Shown piece by piece: positions 28,073-37,471 of a stretch of 61,925 nucleotides of DNA. Positions within the stretch are counted from its first letter, which is position 1. Each line of letters starts with the position of its first letter. The notes beneath the pieces are model-generated. The model searched no databases and was not told the DNA's origin. It was given only the letters and a program-made list of their open reading frames with translations. The stretch comes from Clostridia bacterium (GTDB lineage Bacteria; Bacillota; Clostridia; Oscillospirales; Acutalibacteraceae): the NCBI GenBank assembly GCA_017473165.1, contig JAFUNA010000009.1, forward strand, positions 1-61,925, in the 5' to 3' direction. The position numbers and the translations under genes were made by a program.

Positions 28073-28879
28073 TTATTGATTTCTTCTCCAATGGAACAAA
28101 TATTGCTGGGCGATGCCCCTCACGCCGTTTGTGCATTCGGGCAGACCGTCTGGATACATTTCCGCCATAATCCGCTTCACCCAGACGTCAACGGGGAAAG
28201 CGTCAACCTTGCCGAAGCCGTAGAGAAGGGCACATTGTGCAACCTTTTCGCCAACACCTTTGATTTTTATGAGCTCATCTCCGCCCTCGTCGAGGGGAGA
28301 CGAATAAATTTTTTCAAAATCGATTTCGCCTTTTGAAATTTTTTCCGCCGCATCAATGATATATTTCGCACGAAAGCCCGCCCTTATCGGTGCAAGCCCG
28401 TCAATTCCCGCAGCAGCAACCCTTTCGGGGGTCGGAAATGCGTAGTCATCGCCGCCGAGATGCTCGCCGAGCAGTCGGCAGAGGCGGTCAATTATGCCCT
28501 TGATGCGGGGAATGTTGTTGTTTGCGGAAATAATAAAAGAGCAGATTGCCTCCCACGGCTCTTGTTTCAGAATCCGTATGCCGCTGCATTCCGTAACCGC
28601 TTTTTCAAGGTGACTGTCCGCCTTAAGTCTGTCGCAGACTGCGGAATAGTCACGGTCAAGGTCAAAATAGGGTTTCCAGATGCTTTCAAAATCCTCGTCG
28701 GATGTGCCGATAAACTCAATTTCGTTTCCGTTTTGCCTCAAGGTCAGAGCACGGGAAAACGCAACGCCGTGCCACTCGTTTTCGCCCGTCTGTGCCCAGC
28801 GGAATGCCTGACCGCAGTCGAGAGTGCGTGCCAGATCAAAGCAGCCGCATTCAATTTTAACCGTATTTTTTACCGTCAT
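28073..28879 (-). CDS. ogg: 8-oxoguanine DNA glycosylase, OGG1-type
   Basis: A 268-residue protein if started at ATG 28879, where GGAG is well placed. A longer frame from 28975 has no Shine-Dalgarno. An N-terminal OGG_N domain (DLARTLDCGQAFRW) leads to a helix-hairpin-helix GPD domain with IKGVGEKVAQCALLYGFGK, whose Lys aligns with hOGG1 Lys249, and DAFPVDVWV with the catalytic Asp. It excises 8-oxoguanine and nicks the strand. It is followed by a convergent SLOG gene and sits close to nth. Confidence 0.9.
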   Translation of the reverse strand: MTVKNTVKIECGCFDLARTLDCGQAFRWAQTGENEWHGVAFSRALTLRQNGNEIEFIGTSDEDFESIWKPYFDLDRDYSAVCDRLKADSHLEKAVTECSGIRILKQEPWEAICSFIISANNNIPRIKGIIDRLCRLLGEHLGGDDYAFPTPERVAAAGIDGLAPIRAGFRAKYIIDAAEKISKGEIDFEKIYSSPLDEGGDELIKIKGVGEKVAQCALLYGFGKVDAFPVDVWVKRIMAEMYPDGLPECTNGVRGIAQQYLFHWRRNQ

Positions 28880-29007
28880 TTTACAATTCTCCAAAATGTA
28901 ATAATATTTTCGAAGTGAGAAAAATATAGCCATAATTTTCTCGACAAATACCAACAATTTGTAAAGATTACACAACCCTTTGTATATTCCAAAAAAGCAA
29001 AATAAAG

Positions 29008-29111
29008 TTATCCACGCGGGAAAACCTTTAAAAATCGGGCTTTTTGAGGTGAGTTATACACGTTTTCCACACGGTTTTCCACATTTTTGGTGGAAAAGGT
29101 GGGTATACACG
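29008..29111. promoter_or_regulatory. Cluster of DnaA-box-like 9-mers
   Basis: TTATCCACG (29008), TTATACACG (29054), TTTTCCACA (29063 and 29075), TTTTCCACC on the minus strand (29089-29097) and GTATACACG (29103) are all one or two bases from the DnaA consensus TTATNCACA. Five of them fall within 58 bp. No dnaA or dnaN is near, so this is more likely a DnaA-binding regulatory or titration cluster than oriC. Confidence 0.5.
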
Positions 29112-29170
29112 GAGTATATTTATCTTTCAAAATTGAGGGAATAATTGATGCTTCATCTGCCAAAAATAAC

Positions 29171-29473
29171 ATGGAAACAAGCGTGAAAGGGGAGCTTTTT
29201 CTGATAAAAGGAGTCAACAGACAGGTTGTTGAAATAACCCAGACCCAATGCGAATATTTTGAGAGGGTGCTGTTTTTTATAAAGCCCGAATATTCCGCCG
29301 TCAGCGAGGGAGATTTGCGAGAAAGGGCAACGATTATTGCCCAGAGTGCGGGAATGCCGCCCGCAACAAGGCTCAAGAAAAACAGACTCCGCTTTATTTT
29401 AAGCATGAGTGCCGCAGCGTGCGGAGGTGCGGCGGTCAGCGGCATTATTTTTTTGCTGACCTCATTTTTTTGA
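29171..29473 (+). CDS. Small membrane-tailed protein of unknown function
   Basis: About 100 residues from ATG 29171 (METSVKGELFLIKGVNRQVV). GTG/TTG starts near 29087-29099 would extend it by up to 28 residues but would overlap the DnaA-box cluster, and no start has a clear Shine-Dalgarno. A soluble N-terminal part (about 70 residues) is followed by a basic turn (RLKKNRLRF) and one C-terminal membrane segment. I do not recognise a family. Its 3' end overlaps nth, which runs the other way, by 12 bases. Confidence 0.5.
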   Translation: METSVKGELFLIKGVNRQVVEITQTQCEYFERVLFFIKPEYSAVSEGDLRERATIIAQSAGMPPATRLKKNRLRFILSMSAAACGGAAVSGIIFLLTSFF

Positions 29474-30097
29474 CTTTGCGAATGAGCAGAAATCCTTCAT
29501 TTCGCATTCGCCGCATTTCGGTCTGCCCGAAACGCAGGTATCCCTGCCGTGAAGCACGCAGCGGTGGCAGAAATCGTTGCTTTCCTCGGGCGGAAGAATT
29601 TCACGCAGCTGCATTTCAACCTTAAGCGGGTCTTTTGTTGCAACAAGCCCGAGAAGGTTGGAAATCCGTATCAGATGGGTGTCCGCAACAACGGCAGGCT
29701 TGCCGTAAACGTCGCCCATAATGAGGTTTGCGGTTTTTCTTCCGACTCCGGGCAGACTTGTCAGGTCATCGAGATTATCGGGCACTCTGCCTCCGAAATC
29801 GGCTATCATTTTTTGGCTCATGCCCACAATATCCTTTGCCTTTTGTCTGAAAAAGCCGCAGGAATGAACAATTTCCGCAAACTCGTCAATATCTGCCGCT
29901 GCAAAATCCTCAACGGTTTTGTATTTCTCAAACAGGGCAGGAGTAACAAGATTAACCCTTGCATCCGTGCATTGCGCCGAAAGTCTGGTGGCAATAATCA
30001 GCTGCAGGGGATTTTCTGCGTTAAGCGAGCAAAGACTGTCGGGATATTTTTTCTTAAGTGCCTCAACCGCAAGAAGGGCACGCTGTTTTTTTGTCAA
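29462..30097 (-). CDS. nth: Endonuclease III
   Basis: A 211-residue DNA glycosylase/AP lyase for oxidised pyrimidines, the same length as E. coli Nth. LPGVGRKTANLIM holds the helix-hairpin-helix with the catalytic Lys and VADTHL holds the catalytic Asp. A C-x6-C-x2-C-x5-C run (CVSGRPKCGECEMKDFC) binds a 4Fe-4S cluster. I place the start at TTG 30097, with GAGGTG seven bases ahead. The longer frame to 30136 lacks a Shine-Dalgarno. Confidence 0.93.
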   Translation of the reverse strand: MTKKQRALLAVEALKKKYPDSLCSLNAENPLQLIIATRLSAQCTDARVNLVTPALFEKYKTVEDFAAADIDEFAEIVHSCGFFRQKAKDIVGMSQKMIADFGGRVPDNLDDLTSLPGVGRKTANLIMGDVYGKPAVVADTHLIRISNLLGLVATKDPLKVEMQLREILPPEESNDFCHRCVLHGRDTCVSGRPKCGECEMKDFCSFAKSKK

Positions 30098-30261
30098 ACG
30101 AATCACCTCATTTAAAAACATTATAATATAATTCACGCAGATTTTGAAGATGTAATTTTAAACTTACTATGAATTTTTGACACTTGCGTGCAAAAACAGT
30201 TGATTTTAACTTGTATTTATGATAATATAGCTATACTTAAATAAAATAGGAGGAGTATCCT

Positions 30262-32310
30262 ATGAAAAACAAATTTACATCCGGATTGTGTGTTATGATG
30301 TGTCTGGTGCTTGTGCTTTCAATGTTTGCAGCCTGCAGCATTAAAGACAAGAATACAGATAACACCACAACAACACTTTCTCCCGATAATCAGTGGTATG
30401 TCGGAAACGGTACATATGAACCCGTAACTCTCACAAACATCGAGCTTGTTGAGCTTGTTAATCAGGCTCTCGGCGAGGAAGCCAAGGACTTCACCGGCGA
30501 TTTGAGCACCCTTACACCCGAGCAGATTCAGAAGGTTGAAGACCTTGCTGCCGACAAGGGTCTTATCATCGAGAAGGATGAAGGCGGAAACACGGTTATC
30601 AAGGAGTTCGAGGTTCCCACAACCCAGGCAACTCCCGAAGAATTCAGCAACATCATGAATCAGGCTTCGGTTGTTAACCCCAGCAACGTTACACCCTCTG
30701 AATACGAAGAAATTTCAAAGGTTGCAAGCGATAACGGCATGGTTGCGGTAACAAAGCCCTCAACAGGTGAGGTTCAGGTTATCAAGCCCGTTCCCCCCTC
30801 AACAACGGCTCCCGCAGGCAACAACGCTGTTCCTTCAAGCAACATCGTAATCACTCCCACGGGCACTTCGGTGGTTAACCCTGCTCTTACCTCAACAACA
30901 AGACAGACTCCCACAGACCCCGTTTCAACAAAGCCCACACAGACTGCTCCCAGACCCTCAATTGCACCTCCCACTTATACTGCGGGCAGCACAATGGCAA
31001 CAACAAAGGAAATGCCCATCGCAGCCTCACAGTGGGTTAACACCTACGGCGGCTCGGGTAACGATTTGTTTGCAGACGTAGCCGCAACCTCAAACGATGA
31101 CATCGTTGCCGTTGGCATCACCTTCTCCCCCGAGGGCAGAAGACCCGAAGCAGACCAGAAAGCAGCGGCAGGTATCGTTACAAAATATAATGAAAAGGGC
31201 AAGCTTCAGTGGAGCAAGCTTTATGACGGCAATGCTTCCGTAACATTTGAGGATGTTGCAATTCTCAGCGACGGCAGCATGATTGTTGTCGGCTATACAT
31301 CCGCAACAGATTTCTTTGCACCCGCAGAGTATAAGTGCGCTGACACAACCGAAGGCATTATCCTTAAGCTCAACGCAAAGGGTGAAGAGGTTTGGAGAAA
31401 GGCAGTCGGCGGCAGTGCAACAGACCTTATCTATTCCGTTTATCCCACAAATGACGGCGGTTTTGTTATCGGCGGCAAGTCCGATTCAACAGACAGCGAT
31501 TTCAAGAATATCGGTACACAGCTTCGTAAAGCATTTGTTTTCAAATATGATGCAAGCGGTAATCTTGCATGGAAGCAGGCCCTTTCAGGCTCAAAGCATT
31601 GCAGCGTTGACGACCTTGTTGTAAGCCCCGCAGGCGAGGTTTATGCAGCAATCTCAAACGCATCTGCCGACGGCGAATTTGCAGGTCTTGAGGGCGCAAA
31701 GACAGGCCGCAGAACAGCGGTTGTAATGAAGCTCGGCAGCGGCGGTAACATTCTCTGGAAGAAGCTCTTCTATGATACAGGCGTAACAAACCTTCAGAGC
31801 ATTGAGCTTTCACCCGAAGGCGGCTGCGTAATCGCAGGCAACTATTCATCGGGCACGGGCGGAAACGAATATTCCTTTAAGGGATTCTATAACGGCGGTG
31901 CCGCAGGCACACAGGACGGTATGGTCATCAAGCTTGACGCAGCAGGCGTTACAAGATGGATGCTTCCCCTTATCGGATTTGAAAACGATTTTGTTACAGG
32001 CATAACAAAGATTGACGGCGGCTACGCAGTTTCGGGCTACACCGCATCCTCAAACCGTGACTTCGCAGTTCCCGGCAACGGTAACTATGACTCATTTATT
32101 TACACAATCACAGAGCACGGCAGAGCAAAGAATTATTATTCATTCGGCGGCAGCCAGAGTGATACCGCAAGAGCAATCACCTCAAACGGCTCAAACATCT
32201 TTGTTGCGGGTTCAACAAATTCATCTGACGTATACTTTGCAAACTGTGATAAAAAGGCGGGCGAAAAAGCCGCAATGGCATATATCTGCCGCTACGAGTT
32301 TAAAGATTAA
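30262..32310 (+). CDS. Large secreted lipoprotein with beta-propeller-like repeats
   Basis: A 682-residue protein with a lipoprotein signal ending SMFAAC (Cys at residue 25). A Thr/Pro-rich linker runs at about 180-250. From about 255 it has six or more repeats of the type ...GGSGNDLF.DVA...DDIVAVG and ...DGGFVIGGKSDS, each ending in KLNAKGE-x-W, as in propeller repeats of outer-surface proteins. It has its own promoter (TTGATT 30200-30205, TAATAT 30223-30228) and AGGAGG. Ligand and role are unknown. Confidence 0.75.
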   Translation: MKNKFTSGLCVMMCLVLVLSMFAACSIKDKNTDNTTTTLSPDNQWYVGNGTYEPVTLTNIELVELVNQALGEEAKDFTGDLSTLTPEQIQKVEDLAADKGLIIEKDEGGNTVIKEFEVPTTQATPEEFSNIMNQASVVNPSNVTPSEYEEISKVASDNGMVAVTKPSTGEVQVIKPVPPSTTAPAGNNAVPSSNIVITPTGTSVVNPALTSTTRQTPTDPVSTKPTQTAPRPSIAPPTYTAGSTMATTKEMPIAASQWVNTYGGSGNDLFADVAATSNDDIVAVGITFSPEGRRPEADQKAAAGIVTKYNEKGKLQWSKLYDGNASVTFEDVAILSDGSMIVVGYTSATDFFAPAEYKCADTTEGIILKLNAKGEEVWRKAVGGSATDLIYSVYPTNDGGFVIGGKSDSTDSDFKNIGTQLRKAFVFKYDASGNLAWKQALSGSKHCSVDDLVVSPAGEVYAAISNASADGEFAGLEGAKTGRRTAVVMKLGSGGNILWKKLFYDTGVTNLQSIELSPEGGCVIAGNYSSGTGGNEYSFKGFYNGGAAGTQDGMVIKLDAAGVTRWMLPLIGFENDFVTGITKIDGGYAVSGYTASSNRDFAVPGNGNYDSFIYTITEHGRAKNYYSFGGSQSDTARAITSNGSNIFVAGSTNSSDVYFANCDKKAGEKAAMAYICRYEFKD

Positions 32311-32313
32311 GCA

Positions 32314-32350
32314 AAAAATCACGCAGCATTTCGGATGCTGCGTGATTTTT
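32314..32350. terminator. Bidirectional terminator between the lipoprotein and PHP genes
   Basis: AAAAATCACGCAGCAT and ATGCTGCGTGATTTTT form a perfect 16-bp stem with a TTCGG loop. T-runs on both sides serve both convergent genes. Confidence 0.92.
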
Positions 32351-33610
32351 TTATCTGTTTATAATTTTTCTGTCAAGGATAACGCCGAGACGGGTGTTGA
32401 AGAATTTGCTGATTTTCTTGGGCGGAGGAAGGGTCTTTTTAAATCTTTCAAGGTTGCCGTCGTCGCAGGTAAAGGGCTGGGTCAGGCAGATTCCGCCGTC
32501 GCCTTTGAGCTGGGCTCTGACGTAGCAGCCGATTTTGTCGCAGTGGTCGGCAAGACGGATGGTTGAAACGATTTCCCCGTCCTTTTCAAGGGTTTCGCTC
32601 TGAATGATTTCGCCGTTTGAAATCCATTCAAGAGCCTTGCAGTTAATGCCTCTGACGGTGATTGTGTCAGCGTCATCGTCAACGGAAAGCTCCGTAACCG
32701 AGGGCAAAGCACCCTTGCCGACAAAATTTTCACCGAGCTCGTTTTTGGCATAGCGTGCCTGCGAGAAAAAGCAGCCGTTTTCCATGGCAAAGCGAAGATT
32801 TTTTTCGGAATATTCGGGAAGAATGAAGTCCATGAAAGCGGTGTCGAGCTGGGTTGTTTCGTGGGCGTCGCTGTTGCTGAAGCCCCATACGGTACGCTCA
32901 CCCTCGGGAATGAGCACCTGAAGCAGCTCATCCCAGAGGATTCTGTCGCTGCGGTTTGGAATGTCATACATATTCAGCACTTCCATGCCCACGCAGGATT
33001 TATAGCGTCTGAAAAGGTCGGCAAAAAAGGCAATGTTTTCGGGAACCTTTGCACAGTCGGGGTCTTTTTTTGCACGAAGCCAGTCAGTTGGGTGGTTGAT
33101 GTGAGAAATACCGCCGCTTTTCTCGATTGTTCTGATAGGACCTTCGTAATCGTTTTCCTTGCCGAAAATACCCTCAAGCTTGTTGTCGGTGAAAAATCCG
33201 TTAACGTGGTTAAGCACAAGCACAAACATATTTGCCTCAATGCAGTTCGGAACGCATTGAATTCCTCTTTTCTTTGTGCGTTTGCCTTCAGCGGTTTTGT
33301 ATGTGCCGTCAAGCAGGGCTCTGTAATGCTCCGTTGTCGGGTGGCAGCGTTTGCCGTGCCAGAGATTCTGGAAAAGGAAAAGAGGAACTATTTTGGGTTC
33401 TTTGTCCCATTCCTTGCCGTGCACTCCGTGTTCCGTCATTGCAAGAATATCAAAGTCAAGGTCATAAGCGGTGTTTATTATGTCGGTCATGGTGCTGTTT
33501 GCGTCGCTGTAGGTGGAATGGGTGTGGAGATTGGTTTTGTAGTGGTTTTCGTTGTTCGGGATGAGATGTGCAACGCTCTCATAGGGGTTGCTGATACGGA
33601 ATTTTCTCAT
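32351..33610 (-). CDS. PHP-domain metal-dependent hydrolase
   Basis: A 419-residue protein. An N-terminal PHP fold has the metal motifs NLHTHSTYSD (about 26-35), AMTEHGVHG, SHINHP and NSDAHE. The C-terminal beta region is of the kind seen on phosphoesterase PHP proteins. Substrates of this group include phosphorylated nucleotides and histidinol phosphate. The exact one is not readable here. It starts two bases after truB stops, so it belongs to that transcript. Confidence 0.8.
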   Translation of the reverse strand: MRKFRISNPYESVAHLIPNNENHYKTNLHTHSTYSDANSTMTDIINTAYDLDFDILAMTEHGVHGKEWDKEPKIVPLFLFQNLWHGKRCHPTTEHYRALLDGTYKTAEGKRTKKRGIQCVPNCIEANMFVLVLNHVNGFFTDNKLEGIFGKENDYEGPIRTIEKSGGISHINHPTDWLRAKKDPDCAKVPENIAFFADLFRRYKSCVGMEVLNMYDIPNRSDRILWDELLQVLIPEGERTVWGFSNSDAHETTQLDTAFMDFILPEYSEKNLRFAMENGCFFSQARYAKNELGENFVGKGALPSVTELSVDDDADTITVRGINCKALEWISNGEIIQSETLEKDGEIVSTIRLADHCDKIGCYVRAQLKGDGGICLTQPFTCDDGNLERFKKTLPPPKKISKFFNTRLGVILDRKIINR

Positions 33611-33612
33611 TT

Positions 33613-34506
33613 TTATTCACCTTTGTATACTCTTTTTACGCCCAGGCTGTCGCCCGTGCCGATTTCGCCGAGTCCTATAAAATTATTTTCGGGGTCATAG
33701 ATTCTGAAAAGTCCGAGCATTCGGGGATATTTCAGCCTTTGCAGGTCAAGCTCGCCGCCGTTTGAAAATCTTTTTGCCTGTGCGGCAGAAACTCTGATAA
33801 CGGGGTAGCCCTCAAGTGCACGGTCAATGGGCGTGACAATCGAATCAAGCGTGCCGTCATTCGCAGCAGCCTCAAGCTGCTCAAGGGTGACGGCATTTTC
33901 AATTGAAAAACCGTTTGCTTTTGTGCGGCGGAGCTCTGTCAGCACCGCACCGCATCCAAGCTTTTCGCCCAAATCCGCAATAAGAGTTCTGATATATGTT
34001 CCCGACGAGCATTCAACGGCAATTTCATATTCGCCGCTTTCCTCGCTGCGGGAGAGCATTTCGATTGAATAAACGGTTACGCTGCGGGGCTTTCGTTCAA
34101 CCTCAATTCCCTTTCGGGCAAGCTCATAAAGCCGCTGACCGTTAACGGAAACCGCCGAATACATTGGCGGAAGCTGGCTGATTTCGCCCTCAAAGCATTT
34201 GAGAGCTGCCTCAACATCGTCTGCCGTTGAATTGACCTGACGGGTTTCAAGCACCGTGCCCGTAATGTCGAGCGTGTCGGTTATTGTTCCCAGACGGAAT
34301 GAAGCAACATAAGCCTTGTCGTGGCTTGGCAGAAGCTCGGTGAATCGTGTTGTGTTTCCGAGCATAACGGTCATAACTCCCGTTGCCATGGGGTCAAGTG
34401 TGCCTGTGTGGCCGCATTTTTTCTCGCTGCAGATACGGCGGACTCTTGCCACCGCACCGAAGGAGGTTATGTTTTTTGGTTTGTCTAAAATAATTATACC
34501 GGTCAT
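33613..34506 (-). CDS. truB: tRNA pseudouridine-55 synthase TruB
   Basis: A 297-residue protein with IILDKPKNITSF, HTGTLDPMATGVM (catalytic Asp in LDP) and YVASFRLG, and a C-terminal PUA-like domain. It makes pseudouridine 55 in the T-loop of tRNAs. It starts 5 nt after the CAP-domain gene and is followed by the PHP gene. The usual partners rbfA, infB and ribF are absent. Confidence 0.95.
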   Translation of the reverse strand: MTGIIILDKPKNITSFGAVARVRRICSEKKCGHTGTLDPMATGVMTVMLGNTTRFTELLPSHDKAYVASFRLGTITDTLDITGTVLETRQVNSTADDVEAALKCFEGEISQLPPMYSAVSVNGQRLYELARKGIEVERKPRSVTVYSIEMLSRSEESGEYEIAVECSSGTYIRTLIADLGEKLGCGAVLTELRRTKANGFSIENAVTLEQLEAAANDGTLDSIVTPIDRALEGYPVIRVSAAQAKRFSNGGELDLQRLKYPRMLGLFRIYDPENNFIGLGEIGTGDSLGVKRVYKGE

Positions 34507-34511
34507 GTGAA

Positions 34512-35450
34512 TTATCCTTTAGGCTTCAAGAAATGCTGTGCCCAGCAGAGCTTTGCGGCTGGATCGGGGTCAGCGGCAACGCCGATTCCCGTTTCGGTGA
34601 ATTCGGGGTTCATAAGGTTTTCATAGTGAGTGGTGGAATTTTTCCATGCCTCGCATACGGCTTCGGCGGTGTCATAGCCCCAGCCGATGTTTTCGCCTGC
34701 CTGACCCGAGGTTATTCCGCCGTCTTTGAGTATTGACGACCAGTTTTTGGGTCCGGGACGGGTGTGGGAATGAAGCCCCGACCAGGCAATTTCTTCGGCT
34801 CTCGCACCCGAAATTTCCATGAGCTTTTCGTTGATTTTAAGCGGAGCAATTCCCTTTTCGGCACGGTAGCCGTTAATGATTTCAAACACCTTGTCAATCA
34901 TTTCGGAATATTTTTCCCTGTTTTCCTTTACGGCGGGAAGCAGGTCGGCATATGCCGCATAGTAGCCCAGACGGTTATAAACCTCGGAAACCTTTTCGTT
35001 GACAACAATCTCGCTGCCGTCCTCAAGGAGCTTATAATAGGTTGTGACGGCTTTGCTGACCCAGACGCCGTATTTGAGCTCAACGGTGTCGGAATGGTCC
35101 TCTTTTCTGTCATAGTCGATAACCGAAACGCTTGTTGAGGGGGCATTTGTTGCGGCAGTTGTTTCGATTTTTTTGGTTGTAGTCGGTTTTTTTGCGGTTG
35201 TGGGCTTGGTGGTTGTAATCTTTGTTGTTGTCGGTTTTGTGGTGGTTGAAGCGGTTGTAACGGGCAGCGTTGTTGCTGCGGTTGTTGTGACGGTTGTTTC
35301 TTCTTCGTGTGTTGTTGATTCCGCAGGGGCAGAGGTTTCCGACTCCTGTGCCGCAGTTGTTGTGAAATCGGTTTTGCCGACGTTGTGACACGCCGACAGT
35401 CCGAAAACAAAGGACAACGCAATTGCTGCGGAAATTATTTTTTTAAGCAT
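34512..35450 (-). CDS. CAP/SCP-domain lipoprotein with Thr-rich linker
   Basis: About 312 residues from ATG 35450, where CAGGAG is well placed. A longer frame begins inside the kinase gene. The lipoprotein signal ends LSAC. A Thr/Lys/Pro-rich linker precedes a CAP domain (VFEIINGYRAEKGIAPLKIN, GLHSHTRPG, AGENIGWG, WKNSTTHYENLMNPEFTETG). CAP proteins act on cell-surface or extracellular ligands. It is transcribed with the two-component pair upstream and may be its target or envelope partner. Confidence 0.85.
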   Translation of the reverse strand: MLKKIISAAIALSFVFGLSACHNVGKTDFTTTAAQESETSAPAESTTHEEETTVTTTAATTLPVTTASTTTKPTTTKITTTKPTTAKKPTTTKKIETTAATNAPSTSVSVIDYDRKEDHSDTVELKYGVWVSKAVTTYYKLLEDGSEIVVNEKVSEVYNRLGYYAAYADLLPAVKENREKYSEMIDKVFEIINGYRAEKGIAPLKINEKLMEISGARAEEIAWSGLHSHTRPGPKNWSSILKDGGITSGQAGENIGWGYDTAEAVCEAWKNSTTHYENLMNPEFTETGIGVAADPDPAAKLCWAQHFLKPKG

Positions 35451-35481
35451 AAAAAACTCCTGAATTTGCTGAAATTTTCCG

Positions 35482-37461
35482 TTATTTAACGGCATCAAAT
35501 ATAATTGAAACGGCAAATCTTTCTCCCGAAACGGAGATGTTCATTGTGCCGCCCTGAAGCTCGACAAGGCTCTTGGCAATTGAAAGTCCGAGACCGTTGC
35601 CCTCGGTATGTCTTGAGCTGTCGCCTCTTACGAAGCGTTCAAACAGCTCTTCGCCCTCAATGTTGAGCTCGGTACCCGAAATGTTTGCGATTTCAACGGT
35701 TGCCTTGCCGTCACGGTTTTCGAGAGTTATTTCAACATCGGTGTCGGCAGCGGCATATTTGCAGGCGTTGTTGAGAAGGTTTGAGAAAATTCTCCAGAGC
35801 CATTGACCGTCGCCCATGATATAAATATCGTCTTCGGGCATATTGACTCTGGGCAGCAGGTCGCTCTGCATGAATTTGATTGAGAATTCCTCGATTGACT
35901 GCTCGAGCATGATGTTGAGGCTTGTTTTTTCAAGGTTAACCTCAATGTTGCCCGATGAAATCTGCGAAGCTTCAAGCAGATTGCTTAAAAGCATGGAGAG
36001 CTTGTCGGTATGCTTTGCGATGGTTTTTGTGTAATTTTTGCGGTCCTCGTCGCTCAAATCCTCACGCTGAAGCAGGTCAACATAGTTCTTTATTGAGGTC
36101 AGAGGGGTTTTGAGGTCATGGGAAACGTTTGTTATCAGCTCGCTCTTGAGCTTTTCGCTCTTGAGCTCCTGCTCCATGGCACGGTTGATTTCCTTTTTAA
36201 TCATGTCAAGGTTTTTGCCGTGGGAGCGGATGCTTGAAATCGTGAGCTTGTCGGTAATGCTGCTGTCACCCATAATTCCCTCGGCGATTCGCTCGCCCTC
36301 CTCCTTAACATAGTGGAGGTTAATGGCAATCATGGCGAAAATGGGGATGATAACAAGCCTTGTTATTGCCCAGATGGTTATGAAGGTGAGAAGAACGTTA
36401 TCGGCAGACACGGGCTCGGGCTTGAGAATTCCGTGATATGCAATGCCGATGAGAATTGCCGCCTCAACAAGGAAGAAAACAACAATTCCGATGATGAGTT
36501 TCTTGAAAGCGGACATATCATAGAAAATTCTTCTGACCTTGCGGGGTGTTTTGCGTTTGAAATTGCGGTAAATCATGTAAATTACGGTGTTTTTGTAGAA
36601 CTTACCCATTTTGACACGCACGGAAAGCGAGGTGAGGTAGGTCATGACAACAAAAACCGCAGCAACGCAGGTGATCATGACAACAAAGTTGTTGAGAACC
36701 ATTTCAACGTCTGCCGCCGAGGTCAGACCTATAATCATCCACGCCACGATGAACAGCGAAACCAGGCACAGAGTAAGCACGTCGAGGGGAACTTTTTCAA
36801 CAGCACCGGGAATAATTTCGCCGGTTTCCTCGTCGGTGTTGCCTGCGTTGATGGTTATGAGCGACAAAAGGATAATAACAATAAGAACCGCAATAAAAAG
36901 AACAACGAAAACAAAGAATTTCAGCGTATCCGCAATATCAATCCAGCGGAAAGCCTGAGTGTATTTGTCGTTGGCAATCATATCCTCTCCGGATGAAACT
37001 GCATAGTTGAGCACAAGAAGCTCGGGCTCACTCTTTTCGTTGTAGGCATAAAAAAGCTGTTTTCCCGTATAATCCGAGCTGTTTGCGATTGTTTCGTAGG
37101 AATGCCCCGATGCCTGCGGGCTGGAAAGCCGCACGGCTCCGTTTACGTCGGTAATCGAAAAGGCATAGCTTGAATTTTCGGGGCTGAATTTTTCGTGATA
37201 CCAGTTCATGAGAGGCTCGTCGGATTTTTCGTATATGCAGTTATAATAGTCTTTTGCCATTTCCGAGTCGTCGATTGAGTAAATCTGAACGGCAACGCTT
37301 TTTGCGGTTTGACCGTTGTCGCCCTCGGTGTAGAAACCGTATTCAACAAGATAGGTTATGCCGAGAATACAGCCCACGGCAACGATGGTCATGCAGAAAA
37401 GAAGAACAATCATTGCGGTGGCATCGTTTGCGGAGGAAAAACGGTTGCGTTTTTTCATCAT
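35482..37461 (-). CDS. Membrane sensor histidine kinase
   Basis: A 659-residue protein. N-terminal helix at 15-38, extracytoplasmic domain (about 40-175), then further membrane segments at 180-205, 226-250, 258-280, 320-342 and 357-382. The phospho-acceptor is His448 in NVSHDLKTPLTS. The ATPase region has WLWRIFSNLLNNACKYA (N box) and GNGLGLSIAKS (G box). It partners the response regulator 10 nt upstream. The outer signal is unknown. Confidence 0.9.
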   Translation of the reverse strand: MMKKRNRFSSANDATAMIVLLFCMTIVAVGCILGITYLVEYGFYTEGDNGQTAKSVAVQIYSIDDSEMAKDYYNCIYEKSDEPLMNWYHEKFSPENSSYAFSITDVNGAVRLSSPQASGHSYETIANSSDYTGKQLFYAYNEKSEPELLVLNYAVSSGEDMIANDKYTQAFRWIDIADTLKFFVFVVLFIAVLIVIILLSLITINAGNTDEETGEIIPGAVEKVPLDVLTLCLVSLFIVAWMIIGLTSAADVEMVLNNFVVMITCVAAVFVVMTYLTSLSVRVKMGKFYKNTVIYMIYRNFKRKTPRKVRRIFYDMSAFKKLIIGIVVFFLVEAAILIGIAYHGILKPEPVSADNVLLTFITIWAITRLVIIPIFAMIAINLHYVKEEGERIAEGIMGDSSITDKLTISSIRSHGKNLDMIKKEINRAMEQELKSEKLKSELITNVSHDLKTPLTSIKNYVDLLQREDLSDEDRKNYTKTIAKHTDKLSMLLSNLLEASQISSGNIEVNLEKTSLNIMLEQSIEEFSIKFMQSDLLPRVNMPEDDIYIMGDGQWLWRIFSNLLNNACKYAAADTDVEITLENRDGKATVEIANISGTELNIEGEELFERFVRGDSSRHTEGNGLGLSIAKSLVELQGGTMNISVSGERFAVSIIFDAVK

Positions 37462-37471
37462 AAATCATTCC

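Noticed and set aside
29008-29111. Chromosomal origin oriC
   Set aside because: DnaA-box-like sites are present, but dnaA, dnaN, recF, rpmH or other usual neighbours are absent. I keep it only as a DnaA-binding cluster.
35173-35388. Valine-rich + strand frame opposite the CAP lipoprotein
   Set aside because: Same artefact of a Thr-rich linker read backwards.
36313-36996. Long + strand frame opposite the histidine kinase
   Set aside because: Polar Asn/Asp/Glu-rich shadow of hydrophobic kinase codons, with no family match.
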